Of a DNA stretch of 36,089 bases, positions 1-9,080 are shown in pieces. Numbering within the stretch: position 1 is the first letter of the stretch; each line of letters opens with the position of its first letter. The notes under the pieces are model-generated. The model saw only the letters and a list, made by a program, of their open reading frames with translations. It did not search any database and had not been told where the DNA came from. Position numbers and translations under genes: made by a program. The stretch is from Vicinamibacteria bacterium (lineage in GTDB: Bacteria; Acidobacteriota; Vicinamibacteria; Fen-336). The stretch lies in assembly GCA_023701125.1 (NCBI GenBank), contig JAMPXO010000045.1, forward strand, positions 1-36,089. Reading direction: 5' to 3'.

Positions 1-1392
<1,392 letters not shown>

Positions 1393-1411
1393 GCCGGGCC
1401 CGTCGCGGCTT

Positions 1412-2956
1412 TCATCGCGTCCGGCGATCGGGGGGCTCCGCCTGCGGGTCAGGGTCGAGTCGCCCGCCGCGCAGCGCATAGAGTCGATAGCGGCGGGGCC
1501 CGACGTCCGTGGAGGGGAGTAGGGCGTAGCGTTCACGCAGCCAGGCGCCGAGCACGCGGTCGACCGGCAGCCCGCCACTCACGACCATCAGCACCGGGGG
1601 CTTCGCCTCCAGGTCGCGGCGCACGCGCCTGGCGAGTCGCCCCCGCAGCGGGCCCTGGATCAGCGGCATCGAGTAGATCACGCCGGTCGGCGGCCTGCGA
1701 CCGCTGTGGTAGTAGACGGCGGCGCTGTCGCCGTGGGCGTACAACACCTCGTCCCCGCGCAGTAGCGCCACGGCGTCGCGCGCCGCCTGCCGCGCCTCGA
1801 GGAACACTCGGCCGTACTTCTGCACGGACCACTCGTCGGGCGTGAGCGTGGAGTGCCTCGCCTGGACGCCGATCAGCGCGACGAGGGCGGCCGCGGCGCA
1901 CAGCCGCACCCGCCACGATCGCCACTCGCCCTCGCCGAGGTGGCGCAGCCCGAGACTCGCGGCCACCGCCAGCAGCGGCAGCCAGAGCTGGTAGTAGTGG
2001 GGGTGGTAGTGGCCCGGCGCGGCGACCGCGATCCACGTCGCGATCGCCCAGGCCGCGGCGAATCCCTCGACGCGGGTGACGGGCCGTCTCGCCCGCAGCA
2101 GCAGCAGGCCGCTCGCCGCGAACAGCGGCAGCACGTGGGTCAGGCTGCGCGACAGCAGGTGGTCCGGCGCGCGGCCGCGCCAGAGGTTCTCCAGCACGCT
2201 CCCCGCGTAGAAGCGGTTGTAGGCGACGATCGCGTCGGTGTAGTCGTCGAGGCGGCCCACGGCGGCGAAGTAGACGGCAGGCAGGGTGGGCACCGCGAGG
2301 GCGAGCCCGACGACGAGGCCCGCTTCGGCCAGGTCCCGGCGGCTCGGGCGCCTCGCCTGGCCGCCGCGGAGCAGGACGTGGGGCACGAGCAGGAGCAGTG
2401 CCGTCAGCGCCACCGGCTTGAACACGGCCGCCACGCCGAGCAGCAGCCCGGCGGCCGCGGCCCAGCGCCAGCGCCGGGCATCGGGCGCGTCCAGGGCGAG
2501 GGCCACCAGCACCCAGATCAGGCAGGCGTTGATGAAGGCCTCGACGTTGGGCTGGTTTGCCTCGAACACGAGGTGCCCGCAGACGGCGACCCAGAACGCC
2601 GCGGCCAGCCCGGCGGCGACGCGGTCGTGGCTCAGCAGGAGAGTGGCGACGTAGACGCCGACGAGGGTGGCCAGGGTTGCGGCCAGCCAGGCGAGGCACA
2701 GGCTCGCCGGGCCCGGGCCGGTGACGAGCTGCGCCGCGGCGTAGGCGAGGTGCACGCCCGGCGGCTTGTGGTCCCACAGGTCGGTGTAGAGCGCCCGGCC
2801 GTCGAGCAGGCCCTCCGCGATCACGGCATAGGCCGCGAGGTCGCGCTCGGGCGGCTCGCCGTAGGTGAGCGCGGCGCGCAGCACGACCAGCAGTGCCAGG
2901 GCGGCCAGAAGCCGCCAGTCCGGGCCCGGCCGCGACAGTCGGGGCTCAGCGTCCAC
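1412..2956 (-). CDS. GT39/PMT-like integral membrane glycosyltransferase
   Basis: This 514-residue protein is rich in hydrophobic segments: one at about residues 16-32 and many more to about residue 370, followed by a soluble C-terminal region. That is the plan of the ArnT/PMT (GT-C) family, which uses polyprenyl-phosphate sugars as donors on the outer face of the inner membrane. ERDLAAY at 37-43 places an acidic residue in the first periplasmic loop, where these enzymes carry a catalytic Asp. DHKPPG at 62-67 is a common signature of bacterial GT39-like proteins. The start is GTG at 2956, overlapping the end of the GT2 gene by 11 bases, so the two are probably translationally coupled. A GT2 enzyme that makes a lipid-linked sugar beside a GT-C enzyme that uses it is a sensible pair. 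The acceptor (glycan, lipid or protein) cannot be told. Confidence 0.85.
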   Translation of the reverse strand: MDAEPRLSRPGPDWRLLAALALLVVLRAALTYGEPPERDLAAYAVIAEGLLDGRALYTDLWDHKPPGVHLAYAAAQLVTGPGPASLCLAWLAATLATLVGVYVATLLLSHDRVAAGLAAAFWVAVCGHLVFEANQPNVEAFINACLIWVLVALALDAPDARRWRWAAAAGLLLGVAAVFKPVALTALLLLVPHVLLRGGQARRPSRRDLAEAGLVVGLALAVPTLPAVYFAAVGRLDDYTDAIVAYNRFYAGSVLENLWRGRAPDHLLSRSLTHVLPLFAASGLLLLRARRPVTRVEGFAAAWAIATWIAVAAPGHYHPHYYQLWLPLLAVAASLGLRHLGEGEWRSWRVRLCAAAALVALIGVQARHSTLTPDEWSVQKYGRVFLEARQAARDAVALLRGDEVLYAHGDSAAVYYHSGRRPPTGVIYSMPLIQGPLRGRLARRVRRDLEAKPPVLMVVSGGLPVDRVLGAWLRERYALLPSTDVGPRRYRLYALRGGRLDPDPQAEPPDRRTR

Positions 2957-3686
2957 GGCGCTCGCGCCGCGCCGCGATTGCGATCACCACGATCTCCACC
3001 AGCGCCCGCCACGCGGTGCGCCAGAGGCGCAGCCCGCGCAGCGCGCCGGTGGCGCTCGCCTTGCGCGCGACCGGCACGGGCAGCTCGACGACGCGCAGAC
3101 CCCGCGCGACCGCGAGGCCCGCGAGGGCGACGTTGGGGGCGAACGTGGAGGGCGGGATCGACGGCAGCAGCGCGTGCAACGTTTCGCTCCGGATCAGGCG
3201 AAACGGAACGTTCACGTCCCTCAGGCGAGCGCCGAACAGCATCCACGTCGCCAGCCGAGCCGCCGCGCTGACCTGGCGTCGGGCCGCGGACAGGTGGGCG
3301 ACGCTGCGCACGCCGAGCAGCAGGTCGGCTTCATCGCGTCGCCTCCAGAAGGGCTCGAACGCCGCGGCACCGATCTCGCCGTCGCCGTCCACCTGCAGCA
3401 GCCAGGCGCCGCGCGCTTCGCCGTAGCCGCGCAGGAGGGTGGGGCCGTGGCCGCGATTGGGGTGCGACAGCAGGACGAGGCTCGCGGGGCGCTGGGGCCA
3501 GGTCTCGAGCAGCGTTCGGCTGTCATCGGTGGAGCCGTCGTCGTACAGCCGCAGCTCGAAGCGCAACCCCAGGCGCCGCAACTCGTGATCCCACTCGGCG
3601 ACGACCTCGCGGATGCGCGCCGCCTCGTTGTGCACCGGCACCACGACCGACAGCTCGAGCAGGCCGTCGCTGCCGAGCGTGGTCAT
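2946..3686 (-). CDS. Family 2 glycosyltransferase (DPM/GtrB-like fold)
   Basis: The 246-residue protein has a GT-A fold signature: VVVPVHNEA at 14-22, DDGSTDDS at 49-56, and a DXD-type metal/nucleotide site DGDGE at 100-104. The first motifs match inverting family 2 enzymes such as polyprenyl-phosphate hexose synthases, and the C-terminal hydrophobic stretch (about 225-240) could anchor it to the membrane. I chose ATG 3686 because it forms a 4-base ATGA overlap with the stop of the upstream oxidoreductase. The longer frame upstream to 3845 lies inside that gene and encodes an Arg/Gly/Pro-rich stretch with no family resemblance. The likely role is transfer of a sugar from a nucleotide donor to a lipid carrier for the GT39-like protein encoded next. 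Donor and acceptor are unknown. Confidence 0.9.
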   Translation of the reverse strand: MTTLGSDGLLELSVVVPVHNEAARIREVVAEWDHELRRLGLRFELRLYDDGSTDDSRTLLETWPQRPASLVLLSHPNRGHGPTLLRGYGEARGAWLLQVDGDGEIGAAAFEPFWRRRDEADLLLGVRSVAHLSAARRQVSAAARLATWMLFGARLRDVNVPFRLIRSETLHALLPSIPPSTFAPNVALAGLAVARGLRVVELPVPVARKASATGALRGLRLWRTAWRALVEIVVIAIAARRERRGR

Positions 3687-4948
3687 GCTCCGGCCGCGAG
3701 CGCGCGGCCCGCGGCCAGGCCGTCGCGAATGGACTCGGCGATGCCCTGGAACTGCCAGCGCGCGTAGCGGCCCACCATGCGGACGCCGTTGGCCTCCAGG
3801 GCCGACAACGCCTCCGCGCGCCAGTTCGAGCGCGGCCACGCCCACGTGTAGGCCACGTCGATCCAGGTGGGGTCGACCACCTCGGCTTCACCGATGAACT
3901 GCCAGGCCTGCAACTCGGCGACCGTTTCGGCGCAAAGGCGCTCGACGGCCGGGCGCGCGGGCCGCTCGCCTCCCCGCCAGGCGAACTCGACGTAGAGGCT
4001 CGCGCGGTCCGGCCGCGCGGCGGGCGCGAAGTCGGGCGAGACGTTCGTGTAGAACCCGACACGGTGGAAGCCCGCGCGCGAGTCGGGCACGTAGAGCCAG
4101 TGATGGGCCGGGCATCGTGGACCTCGCGCCGCGCCGACGTTGATCACCAGCACGCTCGTGAACGGGTCGGGCCGCCCGGCCACCGCCAGCCCCGCGAGCT
4201 CCAGCGTGCGATTGAGCGGCAAGGTCGAGAGCAGGCGGCCGTAGCGCTCCACGCGGCCATCCGCGAAGCCGAGCGTCCGGGCCGCGGTGTCGATCGCCAC
4301 CACGCGGCTCCCGTAGCGGACGTCGGCCCGGTCCGCCATGCGCCGCGTGAGGTGGTCGAGGCCCCGCTCGGGGTAGAGGAAGTCGCCGTTGTAGCCGACG
4401 GGCGGCGACGCCGGCGGCTGCACCGCGGGAGCGGTCGGCGACTTGTAGGCGTCTTGAGAGGCGATCGTCGTCCACAGGCCCGCGGTGTATCGCTCGTGGA
4501 ACGGGCCGAAGAAGGCGGCGACGAGCGCGTCTCCGAAGCGATCCCGCAGCCAGCCCTGCATCGTGGCGTCGGGGGCGGGCTCCCGGGCGCCCATCTCCTG
4601 GCGGGCTCGCCGTGCGAGGTCCGCGGGCAACTGGTCGACGTGGAGCTGGAGCGGGTACGGCACGAAGCGGCCGTCCGCCGCGAAGTACACCGCGGAGTCC
4701 CGCGTGTAGCGTCGGCACGGGCTCAGGCCCTCGATGAAGCCGAGCGTCGCCGCGTCGCCGCCGAAGATCCAGTGCCCGCCGCCACGTTCGAAGCGGTACG
4801 CCGCCTCGGAGTCGCTCGCCCGGCGATGGTACGAGGAGCAGATGCCGCCCGGGTGCGACGTGGCCTCGTGGACGGGTGCTCCCGAGGCGATGCCGGCGGC
4901 GAGGCCGGTGACGCCAGCGCCCAGGACGTGGAGCGCGTCGGCGCTCAT
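3683..4948 (-). CDS. FAD-dependent amine-oxidase/UDP-galactopyranose-mutase-like protein
   Basis: The protein has 421 residues. It opens with a Rossmann dinucleotide-binding motif, GAGVTG at 10-15, and continues with HPGGICSSY and GGGHWIFGG motifs, which resemble the FAD-binding region of UDP-galactopyranose mutases and protoporphyrinogen-oxidase-like NAD(P)-binding proteins. YPERGLDHL in the middle is also typical of this group. In surface-polysaccharide clusters such proteins act on nucleotide- or lipid-linked sugars, and the downstream GT2 and GT39-like genes, coupled by overlaps, fit that setting. Whether it is a true mutase or a desaturase-like paralogue cannot be decided by eye. The ATG at 4948 is followed immediately by the Rossmann strand, so the start is good, although no strong Shine-Dalgarno sequence is seen. 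An 82-base gap separates it from the permease gene upstream. Confidence 0.82.
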   Translation of the reverse strand: MSADALHVLGAGVTGLAAGIASGAPVHEATSHPGGICSSYHRRASDSEAAYRFERGGGHWIFGGDAATLGFIEGLSPCRRYTRDSAVYFAADGRFVPYPLQLHVDQLPADLARRARQEMGAREPAPDATMQGWLRDRFGDALVAAFFGPFHERYTAGLWTTIASQDAYKSPTAPAVQPPASPPVGYNGDFLYPERGLDHLTRRMADRADVRYGSRVVAIDTAARTLGFADGRVERYGRLLSTLPLNRTLELAGLAVAGRPDPFTSVLVINVGAARGPRCPAHHWLYVPDSRAGFHRVGFYTNVSPDFAPAARPDRASLYVEFAWRGGERPARPAVERLCAETVAELQAWQFIGEAEVVDPTWIDVAYTWAWPRSNWRAEALSALEANGVRMVGRYARWQFQGIAESIRDGLAAGRALAAGA

Positions 4949-5030
4949 GGGGCGATGGGAATCGAGCGGGAGAGCAAGCTGGGAGCGGAGTGTAGCGCAC
5001 GGTCAACGCGCGCGGGTCGGCGGCAGCGCC

Positions 5031-7442
5031 TCAGCCCTCGCGCAGCACGGACGCGGCTGGAGTCAGCGCCGCGCGCCTGGCGGGCAGCGCCGTCGCCGCG
5101 GCGGCGAGTGTGGCCATCAGCGCCAGGGCGCCGAGCAACTCCATTGCGGTGAGGCCGGGCAGGCCCGGCAGCGACGCGCCGAGACCGCGGCCGAGGGCGA
5201 GCGCGGCCAGCGCGCCGGGGGCGGCGCCCAGCGCCACCACGCACAGCGTTTCTCGCGCCAGCAGCAGGCTCACGTCGCGCGGAGAGCCGCCCAGGGCCTG
5301 GCGCAGCGCGAACTCGCCACCCCGTTCGCGGCCGAGCGCGCTGAGCAGGCCGAACAGCCCCAGCCCCGCGAGGCCGAGTGCCAGCAGTGCGCCACCGCCC
5401 AGCACGCTGGCGGCCCGGGCGTGGCGTGAGAGCGCGCGCTGGCCGAGGGCCGTCAGCGGCTGCGGAGCGCGGATCGGCAACTGCGGCGCCAGCCGGCGGA
5501 CGCGGTCGCGGGCCGCGGCCGCGACCGCAACGGGCGCCGTGCCGTCCGCGGCGCGGACGACGAGGTGGACCCGGGTCAGCGCCTTGCGGTGCCACTGGGC
5601 CAGCGGCCTGTACAACTCGGCCGGCGGCGCCAGGCCCGGGCGCTCGTGCGGCGTGTCGGCGACGATGCCGACGATCGTGACCCAGTCGTCGTGGCCGTCG
5701 AGGCCGGTGCGCACCCGGCGCCCGATCGCGTCGACGCCGGGAAACACCTGGCGCGCGAGTGCTTCGTTGACGATCCCCACGCGCGGCGTGCCCACGCCGT
5801 CGCTGGCCGCGAAGTCGCGGCCGCGCAGCCGGGCGATGCCCATCGCTGCGAAGTAGCCCGGGCTCACGGCCCGCCATGCCGTGTCGGGGGACTCGTTGGG
5901 CGGGAACGTACGGCCCTCGACCACGAGGCCCGCGCCGGCCCCGGTGCCGGTCAGCGGCAGCCGGTCGGTGGCGCCCGCCGCCGTCACGCCCGGGGTCGCG
6001 GCCGCCACCTCCACCATCGAGCTGGCCAGCGCGCGCACCGCCTCCGGGGTCGTTTGCCGGGCCTCCGGCAGCCCCGCCTCGAAGGTCGCGGCTGCGCTGG
6101 CGTCGAAGCCCGCGCCGGTGTGCTCGAGCGTGACCAGCCCCCGCGCGGCCAGCGCCGCGCCGGCGGCCAGCGCGATGCCCGCCGCGACCTGGCCGGCGAC
6201 CAGCGCGCGCCGCAACGGGCCGGGGCCAGCGCCGGCTCCGACCGTGCGCCCGCGCAGCAGGGTGGACAGGTCGCCGCGCGCGTGGCGGGCGGAGAGCGCT
6301 GCGAGGCCGAGCGCGGTGAGCAAGGCCAGCGCCGCGCTGGCGCCGGCGGCGATCGGCAGCGGCAGCGGGACGTCGGCCTCGAGTCCCAGCCAGGGTGCGG
6401 CGACCCGCCCCGCCCCGCGGGCGATCGCGAGGCCGGCGACGCCGCCGACCATTGCGACGGCCGCGACCTCGATCCACAGCGGCGCCAGCGCGGCGGCGTC
6501 ACTCGCGCCCAGCGCGCGGCTGACCCCCGCCTCGCGCTGCGCGGCCGCGGCCCGGGCGACCAGCAGCAGCGCCACGTTCGCGGCGGCGACCAGCCACAGG
6601 GCGAGGGCGACGCCGCCGAGGGCCAGCAGCGCCGGGCGGCGGCGGCCGTGCAGGTCCTCGCGCAACGCCACGACCCGGGCGCCGACGCCCGCGTTCGTCC
6701 GTGGATGGGCAGCGCGCAGCCGCCCGGCCAGCGCGTCCATCTCGGCGCTCGCCTGCTCCAGCGGCACGCCGTCGCGCAGGCGGCCGAGCACGCCGAGGAA
6801 CCGTGCGTCGCGCAGGGTGGCGACGTCGATGCCCAGCGGGGTCTCCAGTTCGGGGACCGCGCCGCGCGCGGGCAGCCACAGCTCGCCGGGCGGGAACGGC
6901 AGGTCGGCCGCCAGCACGCCCACGATCCGCACGGGCTCGTCGCCGAGTTGGACGACGCGGCCGACGACGTCGGCGCCTGCGAAGGCGTCCCGCCACAGCC
7001 GGCGCGAGATCACGGCCTCGCGGGCGCCCGCGGGCTCCTGGCTCCAGCCGCTGCCGGCAGCGAGCGCGGGACGCAGCACGTCCAGGAACGACGGCGACGC
7101 ACTCAGCACCTCGACGCTGCGGGCCTCGCCAGCCCCGCTCAGCGTGCGCGACGACGTGCGCCACGCCGCGAGGCCGGCGAACGACCGCGCGTCGCGTTGC
7201 CAGTCGACGAAGTCCGCGGGGGCCACCGGTGTCGCCCCGTGTCGCGGGTGGGTTTCGTCCACCACGACCAGGCGCTCCGCCGCGCGATAGGGCAGCGGCG
7301 CCAGCAGCAGCGCCTGGGCGAGGGCGATCACCGCGGCGCCGCCGCCCAGGCCGAGCGCCAGGGTGAGTGCCCCGGCCAAGGCGAAGGACGGGTTGCGTCG
7401 GGTGCGGCGTGCGGCCTGGCGAAAGGCCATCTTCCAATTCAT
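5031..7442 (-). CDS. MacB/FtsX-type permease of the ADOP kind, short N-terminus
   Basis: The 803-residue membrane protein has the duplicated FtsX layout: a first transmembrane segment at about 20-45, a large extracytoplasmic MacB core domain (about 50-250), an FtsX domain of three helices (about 260-385), a second transmembrane segment followed by another periplasmic domain, and a final FtsX domain (about 690-800). The phrase ending in ALLLAPLPY near residue 50 is characteristic of these 'Acidobacterial duplicated orphan permeases', which lack an adjacent ATPase. Unlike the second ADOP in the window, it has no N-terminal helical region of about 85 residues and no PadR gene next to it. A Shine-Dalgarno-like GAGGAGCG lies just upstream of the ATG. 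The substrate is unknown. It may pair with an ATPase encoded elsewhere or work in mechanotransmission as MacB does. Confidence 0.88.
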   Translation of the reverse strand: MNWKMAFRQAARRTRRNPSFALAGALTLALGLGGGAAVIALAQALLLAPLPYRAAERLVVVDETHPRHGATPVAPADFVDWQRDARSFAGLAAWRTSSRTLSGAGEARSVEVLSASPSFLDVLRPALAAGSGWSQEPAGAREAVISRRLWRDAFAGADVVGRVVQLGDEPVRIVGVLAADLPFPPGELWLPARGAVPELETPLGIDVATLRDARFLGVLGRLRDGVPLEQASAEMDALAGRLRAAHPRTNAGVGARVVALREDLHGRRRPALLALGGVALALWLVAAANVALLLVARAAAAQREAGVSRALGASDAAALAPLWIEVAAVAMVGGVAGLAIARGAGRVAAPWLGLEADVPLPLPIAAGASAALALLTALGLAALSARHARGDLSTLLRGRTVGAGAGPGPLRRALVAGQVAAGIALAAGAALAARGLVTLEHTGAGFDASAAATFEAGLPEARQTTPEAVRALASSMVEVAAATPGVTAAGATDRLPLTGTGAGAGLVVEGRTFPPNESPDTAWRAVSPGYFAAMGIARLRGRDFAASDGVGTPRVGIVNEALARQVFPGVDAIGRRVRTGLDGHDDWVTIVGIVADTPHERPGLAPPAELYRPLAQWHRKALTRVHLVVRAADGTAPVAVAAAARDRVRRLAPQLPIRAPQPLTALGQRALSRHARAASVLGGGALLALGLAGLGLFGLLSALGRERGGEFALRQALGGSPRDVSLLLARETLCVVALGAAPGALAALALGRGLGASLPGLPGLTAMELLGALALMATLAAAATALPARRAALTPAASVLREG

Positions 7443-7538
7443 TGAACGCTCCTCGCCCGGCCACGACGGGCTCTACACAGGACGCAGGACGTGGTCGCGG
7501 GTTAGCGCTAGCATCTGCAGTTTTCAGGGAGCCCTCCG

Positions 7539-8882
7539 ATGCAGGTGTCTTGCCCCCATTGCAGTGGCCGGCTGACGGTGCCGGACGACCGGGCCGGGAA
7601 CCCGGCGCTCAAGGTTCGCTGCGGCGGCTGCAAGAACGTGTTCGCGCCGTTCGCTGCGGGGTCGGTGAGCGCGGCCGCGCCGACTCGTCCACCCGCGGCG
7701 GCGCTCGCCCCACGTCCGGTTCCAGTGCCTGCGGCGCCGGCTCCCACGCCGCCGCGACCAGCTGCGGCCCCTCGTCCTGCCGCGGCTCCGGTGCCCCGCG
7801 TGGCCAGTGCCGCCCCTGCTCCGCCGCGCGCGGCTGGCGCGGGCCAGTGGCGTCGCTGCGCGGCGCACCCGAAGGCGGCCTCCGACTGGTTCTGCGTGCG
7901 CTGCAACGCCGGTTACTGCGGAGCCTGCCCGCAGCGCGTGAGCCAGGCCGCGATCTGTCCCGGCTGCGACGGACCGCTGACCCCGGCCGCCGACCGGCTC
8001 GCGCACGAGGCGAAGGCCCGTGACCGCGCCCGCAGCATGCGCGACGAGGTCGCCTTCATCCTCCGCTACCCGCTCGTCGACGTGGCGGGCTACGCGATGC
8101 TGGCGGTCTTCGTCGGCATCTGCCGGGTGGTCGCGGCGATGGGCGGCGGCGGTGGCATGGGCGCGCTGTTGACCCAGGGCGTGCTGATGGCCTACTCGTT
8201 CAGCGCGCTGACCAAGACCGCCGGCGGCGACCGCAAGGCGTTCATGCCGCAGATCGACAACCCGCTCGACCTGGCGCTGCCGCTGCGGCTCGGTTTCGCC
8301 GCCGTCGTGATCAGCGCGGGCCCGCTGTTGGCGACCCTCCTGTTCACGCCGGCCGAGACGCTGGTCGCGTCCTCCTCGTACGAGGCGGTTGCCCATGCCC
8401 AGGAGCCGGCGCCCGCCGCCGCGGACGAGACGGGCGATGAAGGAGAGGAACTCGCGGCGGACGAGGCGGAGCAGGGGCCCGATGCCGCGGCCGCACCCGA
8501 GCCGGGCTTCGAGGCCTACGAGCCAGAGCCGACCGGCGTGCCCGCGTGGGCGTGGCTGCTGTTCGCGGTCTCGTTCGTGTGGTTCCTCGCCTATTCGCCG
8601 ATCGCGCTGATTGCGGCAGGACTCTCGCGCTCGGTGCTGCAGACGCTGAACCCGCTGGTCGGCCTCCACGCGATCCAGACCATGGGCGCCACGTACTGGC
8701 ACGCGGCGGCGCTGTACACGGGGCTCACGCTCGTCCAGGTCGTCGTCGGCTCGCTGCTCGAGTGGATCCCGCTGGCGGGCGTCTTCCTGCGCACGTTCCC
8801 GGACTGCTACCTGAGCCTGTGCATCGGCGCCACGCTCGGCCTGGCGGTGTTCAAGAAGGGACCCGAGCTCGGCTACGACTAG
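7539..8882 (+). CDS. MJ0042-type zinc-ribbon, B-box-like, multi-pass membrane protein
   Basis: This 447-residue protein has three visible parts. Residues 1-35 are a zinc ribbon of the MJ0042 kind, with C5/C8 and C28/C31 in a CxxC-x19-CxxC arrangement. A Pro/Ala-rich linker spans about 45-100. A second Cys/His cluster at 107-143 (C107, H110, C119, C122, C127, C130, C140, C143) resembles a B-box or double zinc ribbon. The rest is a membrane domain with hydrophobic segments near 183-225, 252-270, 336-361, 391-412 and 424-437, interrupted by an acidic Glu/Asp/Ala loop at about 285-330. The membrane part recalls Yip1/DUF4013-like proteins, but I cannot assign it firmly. The start is supported by AGGGAG seven bases upstream. 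It stands alone, divergent from the ADOP permease and 198 bases before the efflux operon. Function unknown. Confidence 0.85.
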   Translation: MQVSCPHCSGRLTVPDDRAGNPALKVRCGGCKNVFAPFAAGSVSAAAPTRPPAAALAPRPVPVPAAPAPTPPRPAAAPRPAAAPVPRVASAAPAPPRAAGAGQWRRCAAHPKAASDWFCVRCNAGYCGACPQRVSQAAICPGCDGPLTPAADRLAHEAKARDRARSMRDEVAFILRYPLVDVAGYAMLAVFVGICRVVAAMGGGGGMGALLTQGVLMAYSFSALTKTAGGDRKAFMPQIDNPLDLALPLRLGFAAVVISAGPLLATLLFTPAETLVASSSYEAVAHAQEPAPAAADETGDEGEELAADEAEQGPDAAAAPEPGFEAYEPEPTGVPAWAWLLFAVSFVWFLAYSPIALIAAGLSRSVLQTLNPLVGLHAIQTMGATYWHAAALYTGLTLVQVVVGSLLEWIPLAGVFLRTFPDCYLSLCIGATLGLAVFKKGPELGYD

Positions 8883-8929
8883 CGGCGTCGTTCGTCGCGG
8901 ATTCACGACGAGTGGCGTGAAACGCGACG

Positions 8930-8946
8930 GCGACCGCAGCGGTCGC
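8930..8946. promoter_or_regulatory. Perfect 8+8 palindrome, candidate activator (enhancer) site
   Basis: GCGACCGC and GCGGTCGC flank a single A, giving a perfect inverted repeat whose centre (8938) lies about 94 bases upstream of the transcription start predicted from the sigma-54 element at 9007-9020. That distance is usual for binding sites of Fis-type sigma-54 activators. A second, weaker inverted repeat (TCGTCG-N8-CGACGA, 8892-8911) lies further upstream and could instead belong to the 3' end of the preceding gene. Neither is followed by a T-run, so an intrinsic terminator is less likely. Confidence 0.4.
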
Positions 8947-9005
8947 GCCGCGTAGAAAGGGTCTGCAAGCCGGGGAACAGGCGGATCTGGGGTGAGGTGG
9001 CGACC

Positions 9006-9021
9006 CGGCACGGGGGTTGCC
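9006..9021 (+). promoter_or_regulatory. Sigma-54 (-24/-12) promoter of the RND efflux operon
   Basis: The bases read CGGCACG-GGGG-TTGCC, against the consensus TGGCACG-N4-TTGCW. The invariant GG (9007-9008) and GC (9019-9020) are exactly ten bases apart, and only the first T and the last W of the consensus are missed. The predicted start of transcription is about 9032, leaving a leader of roughly 49 bases with the ribosome-binding site GAAAGGA (9068-9074) before the ATG at 9081. The site lies in a true intergenic region directly upstream of a multigene operon, and the same window encodes a sigma-54 activator. Confidence 0.65.
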
Positions 9022-9080
9022 ATGAGTCGGGGCGAGGGCAAGCCGCGAGAGCGGCCTCGCCACGACCGAAAGGATCCCCC

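Noticed and set aside
3687-3845. N-terminal extension of the GT2 glycosyltransferase
   Set aside because: The stretch overlaps the upstream oxidoreductase and lacks any glycosyltransferase motif. ATG 3686 gives an ATGA coupling.
7503-7510. TAGCGCTA palindrome between the divergent permease and zinc-ribbon genes
   Set aside because: An eight-base palindrome alone is too short to call an operator.
8997-9080. Upstream GTG start of the RND adaptor
   Set aside because: It would place the sigma-54 element inside the gene and put 28 residues in front of a good lipoprotein signal. ATG 9081 has a clear ribosome-binding site.
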